Shown: positions 25,029 to 33,027 of the stretch, piece by piece
How the letters are laid out: the number at the start of each line of letters is the position of its first letter
Numbering within the stretch: the stretch's first letter is position 1
Assembly (NCBI GenBank): GCA_934096605.1
Contig: CAKOMI010000008.1
Location: 1-40,128 of the forward strand
From: an uncultured Bacilli bacterium
GTDB taxonomy: Bacteria > Bacillota_I > Bacilli_A > RF39 > UBA660
Reading direction: 5' to 3'
DNA length: 40,128 bases
Made by a program: the position numbers and the translations under genes
Notes under the pieces: model-generated
The model's database searches: none
The model's input: only the letters and a program-made list of their open reading frames with translations
Told to the model about the DNA's origin: nothing

Positions 25029-25622
25029 GTGGCAAAAGAAGTCGTAAAGAAAGTAAAATTACAAATTCCTGCTGGTAAAGCTAATCCAGCTCCACCAGTT
25101 GGTACTGTTTTAGGACCTGCAGGTATTAATATTCAAGATTTCTGTCAAAAATTTAATGACGCAACTAAAGATAAAATTGGTGATGTTGTACCATGCGAAA
25201 TTTCAATTTATGATGACAGAACATTTGACTTTGTCTTAAAAACTCCACCAGCATCATTCTTACTTAAGAAATTTGCTAAAATTCAAAAAGGTGGCAAAAA
25301 AGGTGCTAATGAAGTTGTAGCTACTTTAACAAAAGATGATATTCGCGCTATTGCTGAACTTAAATTTCCTGATTTAAATTCTTATGAAGTTGAGAATGCT
25401 ATGAAAGAAATTGAAGGAACTGCACGTAATATGGGTATTTCTGTTCTTGGCGTTAATGATGCTGAGATGGCTGAACAAGCTAAAGAAGCTTTAGTTGAAG
25501 AAGCTGAGATGGAGAAAAGAGAAGAAGAACTTGCTGAAATGGAAGCAGAAGTAAAAGAAGCTGGTTCTGCTGAAGTTGAGGTTATCAGTAAGAATAAAGA
25601 AGACGAATCTAAAGAAGATTAG
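25029..25622 (+). CDS. rplK: 50S ribosomal protein L11 with long acidic tail
   Basis: A protein of 197 aa against about 141 in the family. Residues 1-140 are normal: KLQIPAGKANPAPPVGTVLG, the TPPASFLLKKFAKIQKGG region, and the rRNA-binding C-terminal domain. From about 145 a Glu/Ala/Lys-rich tail of about 52 residues, probably helical, continues (KEALVEEAEMEKREEELA...) and ends KEDESKED. Start is GTG at 25029 behind AAAGGAGT. L11 forms the GTPase-associated centre. secE and nusG, its usual upstream neighbours, are absent. Confidence 0.95.
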   Translation: MAKEVVKKVKLQIPAGKANPAPPVGTVLGPAGINIQDFCQKFNDATKDKIGDVVPCEISIYDDRTFDFVLKTPPASFLLKKFAKIQKGGKKGANEVVATLTKDDIRAIAELKFPDLNSYEVENAMKEIEGTARNMGISVLGVNDAEMAEQAKEALVEEAEMEKREEELAEMEAEVKEAGSAEVEVISKNKEDESKED

Positions 25623-25666
25623 TTTATAATTAAGTCCGCTAATAAACCACAGTTAGGAGGGAAATA

Positions 25667-26365
25667 ATGAAAAAATTTGGTCGCAAATATGTGGAAGCTA
25701 GTAAGAATGTTGATAAAAACAAACTTTATAGCGCTTTAGATGCAATTAAACTTGCTCAAAGTACATCTATTACTAAATTTGATGGAACTGTTGATTTTGC
25801 AATTAAATTAAATGTTGATCCTAAAAAAGCTGATCAACAATTACGTGGTTCTTTCATTATGCCAAATGGTACTGGAAAGACTAAACGTATTTTAGTTATT
25901 GCAAAAGGTGCAGCTGCTGATGCTGCTAGAGAAGCAGGTGCTCAATATGTTGGAGATAAAGATATGATCGAAAAAATCCAAAAAGAAAATTGGTTTGATT
26001 TTGATGTAATCGTTGCTACTCCAGACATGATGCCAGAATTAGGTAAAATTGGTAAAATTTTAGGACCTAAAGGTTTAATGCCAAATCCTAAGACTAATAC
26101 TGTAACACCTAACCCTGTAAAAGCAATTGAAGACATCAATAAAGGTATGGTTGAATTCCGTACTGATTCATATGGTAATATTCATGGTATGCTTGGTAAA
26201 GTTTCTTTTGACGCTAATGCATTAAAAGAAAATTTACAATATGTTGTAAGTACTTTAACACGTATGAAACCATCTACTGTTAAAGGTAAATATATTACAT
26301 CAATTAGTGTATCATCTACAATGGGTCCTGGTATTAAAATAGATCAAAATTCTTTTGACATTTAA
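25667..26365 (+). CDS. rplA: 50S ribosomal protein L1
   Basis: A protein of 232 aa. VDFAIKLNVDPKKADQQLRG, PDMMPELGKIGKILGPKGLM and PNPKTNTVT are signature stretches. L1 forms the mobile stalk at the E site and is a translational repressor of its operon in many bacteria. Its 3' end contains the -35 of the next promoter. Confidence 0.97.
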   Translation: MKKFGRKYVEASKNVDKNKLYSALDAIKLAQSTSITKFDGTVDFAIKLNVDPKKADQQLRGSFIMPNGTGKTKRILVIAKGAAADAAREAGAQYVGDKDMIEKIQKENWFDFDVIVATPDMMPELGKIGKILGPKGLMPNPKTNTVTPNPVKAIEDINKGMVEFRTDSYGNIHGMLGKVSFDANALKENLQYVVSTLTRMKPSTVKGKYITSISVSSTMGPGIKIDQNSFDI

Positions 26366-26383
26366 TTCAGAATCGATTATAAT
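26355..26383 (+). promoter_or_regulatory. Perfect consensus promoter for rplJ-rplL
   Basis: TTGACA (26355-26360), exactly 17 nt, TATAAT (26378-26383): both boxes match the sigma-A consensus at every base. The -35 lies inside rplA and the rplA stop is in the spacer. Confidence 0.85.
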
Positions 26384-26388
26384 ATTGT

Positions 26389-26490
26389 TCGAAAAAAGCA
26401 ATGACCGAAGACAGCAAGGGGTTTAACCTTAATAATCTTGCCGAGGGACGCTTAACTTTAGGCTGTCCTTTAGTCGGATAGCTTTTTTTG
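26389..26490 (+). ncRNA. L10 leader with transcription attenuator
   Basis: The leader between the promoter and rplJ has the layout and sequence style of the L10 leader RNA family (GACCGAAGACAGCAAGG..., then GCCGAGGGACGC, then CTTTAGTCGGATAGC). GCTGTCC (26462-26468) pairs with GGATAGC (26476-26482) followed by seven T, an intrinsic terminator. GACAGC at 26410-26415 is complementary to GCTGTC at 26462-26467, so a longer stem would prevent the terminator. In B. subtilis, L10 controls rplJL through such attenuation. Confidence 0.85.
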
Positions 26491-26516
26491 ATAGATTAAG
26501 CAAAGGAGGAAACGAT

Positions 26517-27011
26517 ATGGCTAGCACAAAAATTCTTGATGGAAAAAAAGTAATAGTTTCAGAAATTGAAAAAAGTATTGCTGATAGTGAATCAGTTATC
26601 TTATTTCAATATCAAGGCTTAACTGTTGCTGAACTTTCTGAATTAAGAAGAAACTTAAAGGGTACAGATGCTACAGTTAAAGTTTATAAAAATACCCTAT
26701 TAAAAAGAGCTCTTGATGATATGAATTATAGCTTTGATGGTTTCTTAGAAGGTCCTAATGCTATTTTATTTGGTAAAAATTTACTTGAACCAATTAAAGT
26801 ATTAGCAGACTTTGCTAAGGCACATGATAAGTTAGAGATTCGTATTGGTATCATTAATGGTTCAGTAGCTGATTTAGCTACAATTAATGAATATGCTGCT
26901 ATACCATCTAGAGAAGGATTACTTACAATGCTTGCTGCTGGTATGATGGAACATGTTCGTAACTTATCTATTGCATTAAATTTATATGCTGAGGAAAAAG
27001 AAGAAAATTAA
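26517..27011 (+). CDS. rplJ: 50S ribosomal protein L10
   Basis: A protein of 164 aa. ESVILFQYQGLTVAELSELR and KVYKNTLLKRAL are L10 motifs; the C-terminal helix that binds L7/L12 dimers ends the chain. It probably autoregulates through the leader upstream. The ribosome-binding site is AAAGGAGG. Confidence 0.97.
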   Translation: MASTKILDGKKVIVSEIEKSIADSESVILFQYQGLTVAELSELRRNLKGTDATVKVYKNTLLKRALDDMNYSFDGFLEGPNAILFGKNLLEPIKVLADFAKAHDKLEIRIGIINGSVADLATINEYAAIPSREGLLTMLAAGMMEHVRNLSIALNLYAEEKEEN

Positions 27012-27029
27012 GAAAGGAAATGATTAGAA

Positions 27030-27395
27030 ATGGCTAAAATTAAAACTGAAGATTTTATTGCTTCACTAGAAGAAATGACACTTTTAGAAATTAAAGAATG
27101 GGTTGACGCTATGAAAGAAAAATTTGGTGTTGATCCAAGTGCTGTTGCTGTTGCTGCTGCTCCTGCAGCTGAAGCAGAAGCTGACAACGCAAACAAAACT
27201 GTAGTATTAAAGAGTGCTGGAGGAAACAAGATTGCTGTAATTAAACTATTAAAAGAAATTACAGGACTTGGATTAGTTGATGCTAAAGCATTAGCTGATA
27301 ATGGTGGAAATGTTAAAGAAAACGTTCCTGCTGAAGAAGCTAACCAAATTAAAGCTCAATTAGAAGAAGCTGGCGCTGAAATCGAACTTGCTTAA
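27030..27395 (+). CDS. rplL: 50S ribosomal protein L7/L12
   Basis: A protein of 121 aa: N-terminal dimerisation helices (LEEMTLLEIKEWVDAMKEKF), an Ala-rich hinge (about 38-55), and the factor-binding C-terminal domain (GGNKIAVIKLLKEITGLGL). It recruits EF-G, EF-Tu and IF2. A terminator follows directly. Confidence 0.97.
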   Translation: MAKIKTEDFIASLEEMTLLEIKEWVDAMKEKFGVDPSAVAVAAAPAAEAEADNANKTVVLKSAGGNKIAVIKLLKEITGLGLVDAKALADNGGNVKENVPAEEANQIKAQLEEAGAEIELA

Positions 27396-27402
27396 TTGAA
27401 TT

Positions 27403-27427
27403 AGAACTACTTAGGTGGTTCTTTTTT
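27403..27427 (+). terminator. Terminator after rplL
   Basis: AGAACTAC (27403-27410) pairs with GTGGTTCT (27415-27422) with one wobble, followed by a T run. Confidence 0.8.
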
Positions 27428-27428
27428 C

Positions 27429-27457
27429 TTGTACTAATTTTTAAAATTCGTTATAAT
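27429..27457 (+). promoter_or_regulatory. Promoter of the small membrane-protein trio
   Basis: TTGTAC (27429-27434), 17 nt, TATAAT (27452-27457), starting directly behind the rplL terminator. The trio is therefore its own transcription unit. Confidence 0.7.
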
Positions 27458-27484
27458 ATACTTGTTATTGATGGGGTGAAGAAA

Positions 27485-27757
27485 ATGAAACTTTTAAAAA
27501 AAATCATATCAATTATAATATTTATTTTACTTATTAGTTGGCTTGGTATTTTGGTGAGAGATTATTTTAAGGCACAAGAGGCTTTAAAACCTCTTATTTG
27601 TATCTCAGAAGATACTAAAACCATAAATAATGGTGAATATTATGAATGTGTTAGTCTTGGTTATAAATATTATGAATATACTAAGGATGGAAAAACATCT
27701 TATGGATTAAATGCTTTAATAGCTAAAAATACCGTTATAGAAAGTACTGGTGAATAA
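27485..27757 (+). CDS. Small membrane-anchored protein, function unknown
   Basis: A protein of 90 aa from the ATG at 27485 behind GGGGTGAAG (an in-frame GTG at 27476 is inside that site). One N-terminal hydrophobic segment (about 6-24) is followed by an extracellular-like domain with two cysteines (C36 and C52 approximately) and the motif YYECVSLGYKYYEYTKDG. I do not recognise the family. It is the first of three overlapping genes, each with an N-terminal membrane segment. Confidence 0.6.
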   Translation: MKLLKKIISIIIFILLISWLGILVRDYFKAQEALKPLICISEDTKTINNGEYYECVSLGYKYYEYTKDGKTSYGLNALIAKNTVIESTGE

Positions 27758-27758
27758 A

Positions 27759-28157
27759 ATGAAACTTAATAATCATGGATGGGGATTAAAAGAAATGCTT
27801 TTTTTCTCAGCAATATTACTTTTTTTTGTTTTACTTGTTTCTGTGCTAATAAATAGTTTATATTCACAGCTAGATTTATCTAATAATGGTAGTAGTAGTA
27901 CTCCATCTAGTTCAACTAATAATGGATATACTTATAAAGATATCGAAACTAATTTAAAAATTGCGGCACGAAGATATATAAAAAATCATGCTGATGATGA
28001 TAGTGAAATTTTAACTAGTGATGAACTTATAGAAAATAAGTATTTAACGAGTAGTAAACTTAAAACTGGTAATGATACGTGTGAAGGATATGTTATGATT
28101 ACTGATGATTATGAAGCTTTTATTCATTGTAATAATTATGAAACTGAGGGATACTAA
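27759..28157 (+). CDS. Prepilin-like small membrane protein
   Basis: A protein of 132 aa from the ATG at 27759. The N-terminus reads NNHGWGLKEMLFFSAILL: a Gly followed by a hydrophobic segment with Glu at position +5, which is the type IV prepilin signature (G|xxxxE). The segment runs to about residue 35. A Ser/Thr/Asn linker follows, then helices with IKNHADDDSEILTSDELIEN and a C-terminal DTCEGYVMITDDYEAFIHC with two cysteines. The next gene shares this C-terminal pattern. It may be a pseudopilin-like protein, but no prepilin peptidase or assembly ATPase is in the window. Confidence 0.55.
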   Translation: MKLNNHGWGLKEMLFFSAILLFFVLLVSVLINSLYSQLDLSNNGSSSTPSSSTNNGYTYKDIETNLKIAARRYIKNHADDDSEILTSDELIENKYLTSSKLKTGNDTCEGYVMITDDYEAFIHCNNYETEGY

Positions 28158-28522
28158 TGAATGTTAATTATAAAAAAATGCGAATGATTAGTTTTGTATG
28201 GGGGGTTGTTTTAGTTTCTTTGGTTTTAGGACTTACTATTATAGGTCTTATTTATAAAAAAGAAAGTAAGGAATATAAAGATTTTGAAAGTCTTTTAGTT
28301 GATAAGGCTAATGCTTACATTATAGAACGTAATTTAGAGTTTGATTCTATAAAGATTACTGGTGAAGAATTAATTGATGCAGGACTTTTGGATACTTTAA
28401 AAGTTAAGGATAATGAATGCGATGCATTTGTTATTGTGAAAAATGATTCTTCTAAGTATCTTTATAAGGCTTATATTAAATGTGATAAATATAAGACTAA
28501 GGGTTATCAAAAAGCAATTTAG
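28157..28522 (+). CDS. Small membrane protein paralogous to its upstream neighbour
   Basis: A protein of 121 aa. It has one membrane segment (about 12-33) without the G/E5 prepilin motif, then a helix (VDKANAYIIERN), ITGEELIDAGLL and NECDAFVIVKN ending in YKAYIKCDKYKTKGY. This parallels SDELIENKYL, DTCEGYVMI and FIHCNNYETEGY in the preceding protein, so the two are paralogues, probably with one disulfide. Its start shares a base with the previous stop. Function is unknown. Confidence 0.6.
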   Translation: MNVNYKKMRMISFVWGVVLVSLVLGLTIIGLIYKKESKEYKDFESLLVDKANAYIIERNLEFDSIKITGEELIDAGLLDTLKVKDNECDAFVIVKNDSSKYLYKAYIKCDKYKTKGYQKAI

Positions 28523-28612
28523 TGCAAATATTTTAAATTTATTAATAGTTATACTAAGACAAAAATATATGGTAATTGTATTGATGTTGTTTAAAAAAAT
28601 GTACGATTTTAT

Positions 28613-28641
28613 TTGACAATGTAACTAATAAATGGTAATAT
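28613..28641 (+). promoter_or_regulatory. Promoter of the str operon
   Basis: TTGACA (28613-28618), 17 nt, TAATAT (28636-28641) with an extended -10 TG. The leader to 28737 holds two short hairpins (TTAC/GTAA near 28665 and ACAC/GTGT near 28702), possibly regulatory. Confidence 0.75.
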
Positions 28642-28737
28642 ATTTTTGATTTTAAATGTTGGTTTTACTTAGGTAAGGCCTTATTTAAAGAAATGTTTGA
28701 TACACCAGGGTGTGTGTAAATGGGAAGGAGAGAAATT

Positions 28738-29154
28738 ATGGCTACTATTAATCAACTTGTAAAAAAGGGAAGAAGTAAAAAAACTCGTAAAAGTAAAAGT
28801 CCAGTTTTAAATGTTGGGTTAAATACTTTAGAGAGAAAACAAACTGATCAATTTAGTCCTCAAAAACGTGGAGTTTGTACTCGTGTTGCTACTAAAACAC
28901 CAAAGAAACCGAACTCAGCATTACGTAAATATGCTCGTGTTAGACTTTCTAACGGTAAAGAAATCGATGCTTATATTCCAGGTGAAGGACACAACTTACA
29001 AGAACATAGCGTTGTTTTAGTACGTGGTGGACGTGTTAAAGACTTAATCGGTGTACGTTATCATGTAATTCGTGGTACATTAGATACTCAAGGCGTTCAA
29101 AACCGTAAACAAGGACGTAGTAAATATGGTACAAAGAGACCAAAAACTAAATAA
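28738..29154 (+). CDS. rpsL: 30S ribosomal protein S12
   Basis: A protein of 138 aa from the ATG at 28738; an in-frame ATG at 28720 overlaps the GGAAGGAG ribosome-binding site. TKTPKKPNSALRKYARVRL contains the decoding-site lysine whose change gives streptomycin resistance (Lys is present in TPKKPNS), and VRGGRVKDLIGVRYHV holds the second lysine. S12 monitors decoding. Confidence 0.97.
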   Translation: MATINQLVKKGRSKKTRKSKSPVLNVGLNTLERKQTDQFSPQKRGVCTRVATKTPKKPNSALRKYARVRLSNGKEIDAYIPGEGHNLQEHSVVLVRGGRVKDLIGVRYHVIRGTLDTQGVQNRKQGRSKYGTKRPKTK

Positions 29155-29172
29155 TAGAAGGAGGAAATAATT

Positions 29173-29640
29173 ATGCGTAAGAGAAGAGCAGAAAAAAGAG
29201 ACGTATTACCAGATTCTATTTATAAGTCAAAAGTTGTTACTAAACTTATAAATCAAATTATGCAAGATGGTAAAAAAGGAACAGCTCAAAAGATTCTTTA
29301 TGAAGCATTCGATATTATAACTGAAAAAACAGGTCGTCCTGCAATTGAAGTTTATGAAGAAGCTTTAGAGAATATTAAACCTGCCTTAGAGGTTAAATCT
29401 CGTCGTGTTGGTGGTAGTAACTATCAAGTACCTATTGAGATTAACGATGACAGAAGTCAAGCTTTAGCTCTAAGATGGTTAGTTAATTATGCAAAAAATA
29501 GAAGCGGCAAAGGAATGGCATTTAAACTTGCTATGGAAATTATTGATGCTGCAAATGGCACTGGTGGTGCTGTTAAAAAACGTGAGGATACTCACAAAAT
29601 GGCTGAAGCAAATAAAGCATTTGCTCACTATAGATGGTAG
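29173..29640 (+). CDS. rpsG: 30S ribosomal protein S7
   Basis: A protein of 155 aa starting MRKRRAEKRDVLPDSIYKS. KVVTKLINQIMQDGKKGTAQ, VKSRRVGGSNYQVPIE and AFAHYRW are typical. S7 nucleates the 30S head and in E. coli represses the str operon. It ends overlapping the fusA ribosome-binding region. Confidence 0.97.
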   Translation: MRKRRAEKRDVLPDSIYKSKVVTKLINQIMQDGKKGTAQKILYEAFDIITEKTGRPAIEVYEEALENIKPALEVKSRRVGGSNYQVPIEINDDRSQALALRWLVNYAKNRSGKGMAFKLAMEIIDAANGTGGAVKKREDTHKMAEANKAFAHYRW

Positions 29641-29651
29641 GAGGTTTTACT

Positions 29652-31727
29652 ATGACAAGAGATGTTACTATTGATAAAATAAGAAATATCGGTATTATGG
29701 CTCATATAGATGCTGGTAAAACGACAACTACTGAAAGAATTTTATTCCATACAGGTGTTACTCATAAAATTGGTGAAACACATGATGGTGAATCACAAAT
29801 GGACTGGATGGAACAAGAAAAAGAGAGAGGTATTACAATTACCTCAGCAGCAACAACTGCCCATTGGAAAGGATATCGTTTTAATATTATCGATACTCCA
29901 GGCCATGTAGACTTTACTGTAGAAGTTTCTCGTAGTTTACGTGTGTTAGATGGTGCTGTGGCTCTTTTAGATGCACAAGCTGGTGTAGAACCTCAAACAG
30001 AAACAGTTTGGCGTCAAGCTAACGAATTTAAAGTTCCTCGTATGATTATGTGTAACAAGATGGGAAAAATGGGTGCTGATTTTGAATACTCATTAAAAAC
30101 TATTAAAGATCGTTTAGGTGTTGATACTAAACCAATTGAATGGCCTATTGGTGCTGAAAATGATTTTAATGGTGTTATTGATTTAGTTACAATGAAGGCT
30201 TATCAGTATGATGGCGGAGAACATGAAGACGCTAAAGAAATTGAAATTCCTGAAGATTTAAAAGCTTTAGCTGAACAAAAACATAATGAACTTGTTGAAA
30301 CTGCTGTTGAATTTGACGATGCAATTATGGAAAAATACTTAAATGGTGAAGAGGTTACTATTGAAGAAGTAAAAATGTGTATTCGTAAAGGTACACTTGA
30401 AAATAAATTCTTCCCAGTATTATGTGCTGATGCATTAGGAAATAAAGGTATTAAGTTATTACTTGATGCTATTGTAGATTACATGCCTGCTCCAACAGAT
30501 ATTGAAGCAATTGATTGTACAGATTTAAAAACTGATGAAGATGTTAAACGTCATCCAAGTGATTCTGAACCATTTACAGCACTTGCATTTAAAATTATGA
30601 CTGACCCATTTGTTGGACGTCTTGCATTCTTCCGTGTATATTCAGGACATTTATCTAGTGGATCATATGTTTTAAATAGTACTAAGAATGTTAAAGAAAG
30701 AATTGGTCGTATTTTACAAATGCATGCAAATAACCGTAAAGAAATAACTGATGTTTATTGTGGTGAGATTGCTGCTGCTGTAGGACTTAAAAATACAACT
30801 ACTGCTGATACATTATGTGATGAAAAAAATGCTGTTATTATGAAAGGTATGGAATTCCCATTACCAGTTATTGATGAAGCTATTGAACCAAAATCAAAAG
30901 CTGATCAAGAAAAACTTGGCACAGCATTACAAAAACTTGCAGAAGAGGATCCAACTTTCAAATATAAAACTGATATTGAAACTGGCCAAACTATTATTAG
31001 TGGTATGGGTGAGTTACACTTAGACGTTTTAGTTGATCGTATGAGACGTGAATTTAACGTTGAAGCAAATATTGGTCGTCCTCAAGTTGCTTACCGTGAA
31101 ACATTAACACAAACTGGTGAATGTGAAGGTAAATATATTAAACAATCTGGTGGACGTGGACAATATGGACATGTTTGGGTTCGTTTCGAACCAAATAAAG
31201 ATAAAGGATATGAATTTGTTGACGCTATCGTTGGTGGTGTAGTTCCTCGTGAATATATTCCAGTAACCGATAAAGGATTACAAGAAGCAATGGCTGGTGG
31301 TATTCTTGCTGGTTACCCAATGGTAGATGTTAAAGCAACTTTATTTGATGGTTCATACCATGATGTCGATTCATCAGAAATGGCATTTAAAATTGCTGCA
31401 AGTATGGCTTTAAAAGAAGCTAAAAATAAATGTAAACCTGTATTACTAGAACCTATAATGAAAGTAAGTGTTACAGTTCCTGATGAATATATGGGAAATG
31501 TTATGGGAGACTTAACAAGCCGTCGTGGACGTCCACTTGGTCAAGAATCTCGTGGTAATGCTTTACAAATTACAGCAATGGTTCCACTTGCGGAAATGTT
31601 TGGTTATGCTACAACATTACGTAGTAATACTCAAGGTCGTGGTAATTTTGTTATGGAACTTGACCATTATGAAGAAGTTCCAAAATCAATCGCTGAAGAA
31701 ATTATTAAGAAAAACAGCGCTAATTAA
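29652..31727 (+). CDS. fusA: Elongation factor G with altered NKxD motif
   Basis: A protein of 691 aa from the ATG at 29652 (MTRDVTIDKIRNIG) behind AGGAGG. It is a translocation GTPase with five domains. G1 AHIDAGKTTT (17-26), G3 DTPGHVD (81-87) and the switch motif RGITITSAATT are normal. G4 reads N135-K136-M137-G138 where NKMD is expected; codon 138 is GGA at 30063-30065. Domain IV (GGRGQYGHVW) and the rest look intact, and codon use matches neighbours, so this is the main EF-G of a str operon and not a decayed copy. Confidence 0.96.
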   Translation: MTRDVTIDKIRNIGIMAHIDAGKTTTTERILFHTGVTHKIGETHDGESQMDWMEQEKERGITITSAATTAHWKGYRFNIIDTPGHVDFTVEVSRSLRVLDGAVALLDAQAGVEPQTETVWRQANEFKVPRMIMCNKMGKMGADFEYSLKTIKDRLGVDTKPIEWPIGAENDFNGVIDLVTMKAYQYDGGEHEDAKEIEIPEDLKALAEQKHNELVETAVEFDDAIMEKYLNGEEVTIEEVKMCIRKGTLENKFFPVLCADALGNKGIKLLLDAIVDYMPAPTDIEAIDCTDLKTDEDVKRHPSDSEPFTALAFKIMTDPFVGRLAFFRVYSGHLSSGSYVLNSTKNVKERIGRILQMHANNRKEITDVYCGEIAAAVGLKNTTTADTLCDEKNAVIMKGMEFPLPVIDEAIEPKSKADQEKLGTALQKLAEEDPTFKYKTDIETGQTIISGMGELHLDVLVDRMRREFNVEANIGRPQVAYRETLTQTGECEGKYIKQSGGRGQYGHVWVRFEPNKDKGYEFVDAIVGGVVPREYIPVTDKGLQEAMAGGILAGYPMVDVKATLFDGSYHDVDSSEMAFKIAASMALKEAKNKCKPVLLEPIMKVSVTVPDEYMGNVMGDLTSRRGRPLGQESRGNALQITAMVPLAEMFGYATTLRSNTQGRGNFVMELDHYEEVPKSIAEEIIKKNSAN

Positions 31728-31736
31728 AAATAATAC

Positions 31737-31765
31737 TTGAAATATTATCAAGCATTAGATAAAAT
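31737..31765 (+). promoter_or_regulatory. Internal promoter for tuf
   Basis: TTGAAA (31737-31742), 17 nt, TAAAAT (31760-31765) in the fusA-tuf gap. A CTTGA/TCAAG hairpin overlaps it. It would let EF-Tu be made in excess of EF-G. Confidence 0.6.
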
Positions 31766-31789
31766 AAATAAGTGAAAGGAGAGATAGAA

Positions 31790-32956
31790 ATGGCAAAAGA
31801 AAAATTTGACCGTTCAAAAACACATGTTAATATTGGTACTATTGGACACGTTGACCATGGTAAAACAACATTAACAGCTGCAATTACAAAAATGTTTGGT
31901 AACTTTGTTGCATATGAAGATATCGATAAAGCACCAGAAGAAAGAGAAAGAGGTATTACAATTAATACTGCTCACGTTGAGTATCAAACTGAAAAACGTC
32001 ATTATGCTCACGTAGACTGCCCAGGCCATGCTGACTATGTTAAAAACATGATTACTGGTGCTGCTCAAATGGATGGTGCTATCCTTGTAGTTTCTGCTGC
32101 AGATGGTCCTATGCCTCAAACAAGAGAACATATCTTATTATCTCGTCAAGTTGGCGTTCCTAAGATTGTTGTTTACATGAACAAATGTGATCAAGTAGAT
32201 GATCCAGAATTATTAGATTTAGTAGAAATGGAAATTCGTGAGTTATTAGGCGAATATGGATATGACAGTGAATGTCCAGTAATCCGTGGTTCTGCATTAA
32301 AAGCTCTTGAAGGAGATCCTGAAGCTGAACAATCTATTCGTGATTTAATGGCTGCAGTTGATGAATATATTCCAGATCCAGTTCGTGATACAGATAAACC
32401 ATTCTTAATGAGTATTGAAGATGTCTTCACTATTTCAGGACGTGGTACTGTTGTTACAGGACGTGTTGAACGTGGACAATTAAATCTAAATGATGAAGTT
32501 GAAATCGTTGGATTAAAGGATACTAAGAAAACTGTTGTTACAGGTATTGAAATGTTTAGAAAATCACTTGACTTTGCTCAAGCTGGTGACAATGCTGGTG
32601 TATTATTGCGTGGTATTGCTCGTGAAGATGTTGAACGTGGACAAGTTCTTGCTAAACCAGGAAGTGTTACACCTCATCATAAATTCAAAGCTAGCGTATA
32701 CGTATTAACTAAAGAAGAAGGCGGACGTCATACTCCATTCTTCTCAAATTACAGACCTCAATTCTATTTCCGTACTACTGATGTAACTGGTGTTATCGAG
32801 TTACCAGAAGGTGTAGAAATGGTTATGCCTGGCGACAATGTTGATATGACTGTTGAACTAATTGCTCCAGTAGCATTAGAGAAAGGTACTAAATTCTCTA
32901 TCCGTGAAGGTGGACGTACTGTTGGTGCCGGAGTTGTATCTGAAATCGTTGAATAA
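31790..32956 (+). CDS. tuf: Elongation factor Tu
   Basis: A protein of 388 aa from the ATG at 31790 (MAKEKFDRSKTHVNIGTIG); an upstream in-frame GTG is in the ribosome-binding site. GTPase motifs are complete: GHVDHGKT (19-26), DCPGH (76-80) and NKCD (131-134). The domain II motif GRGTVVTGRVERG is present. It delivers aminoacyl-tRNA. It is slightly shorter than E. coli EF-Tu. Confidence 0.98.
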   Translation: MAKEKFDRSKTHVNIGTIGHVDHGKTTLTAAITKMFGNFVAYEDIDKAPEERERGITINTAHVEYQTEKRHYAHVDCPGHADYVKNMITGAAQMDGAILVVSAADGPMPQTREHILLSRQVGVPKIVVYMNKCDQVDDPELLDLVEMEIRELLGEYGYDSECPVIRGSALKALEGDPEAEQSIRDLMAAVDEYIPDPVRDTDKPFLMSIEDVFTISGRGTVVTGRVERGQLNLNDEVEIVGLKDTKKTVVTGIEMFRKSLDFAQAGDNAGVLLRGIAREDVERGQVLAKPGSVTPHHKFKASVYVLTKEEGGRHTPFFSNYRPQFYFRTTDVTGVIELPEGVEMVMPGDNVDMTVELIAPVALEKGTKFSIREGGRTVGAGVVSEIVE

Positions 32957-32965
32957 TTAGAATTT

Positions 32966-32995
32966 AAAAGTACTGATTAATTTCAGTGCTTTTTT
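32966..32995 (+). terminator. tuf terminator abutting the first phase-variable promoter
   Basis: AAAAGTACTGA (32966-32976) pairs with TCAGTGCTTTT (32983-32993) with one wobble, then T. The T run ends one base before the TTGACA of the next gene. Confidence 0.85.
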
Positions 32996-32996
32996 C

Positions 32997-33027
32997 TTGA
33001 CAAACACCTGTGGGGGGGGGGTATACT
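32997..33027 (+). promoter_or_regulatory. Poly-G spacer promoter of surface gene A
   Basis: TTGACA (32997-33002), a 19-nt spacer ending in ten G (33012-33021), TATACT (33022-33027). The -35 is perfect and the -10 is 5/6. Loss of two G would give 17 nt. This is a slipped-strand phase-variation design. Confidence 0.85.
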
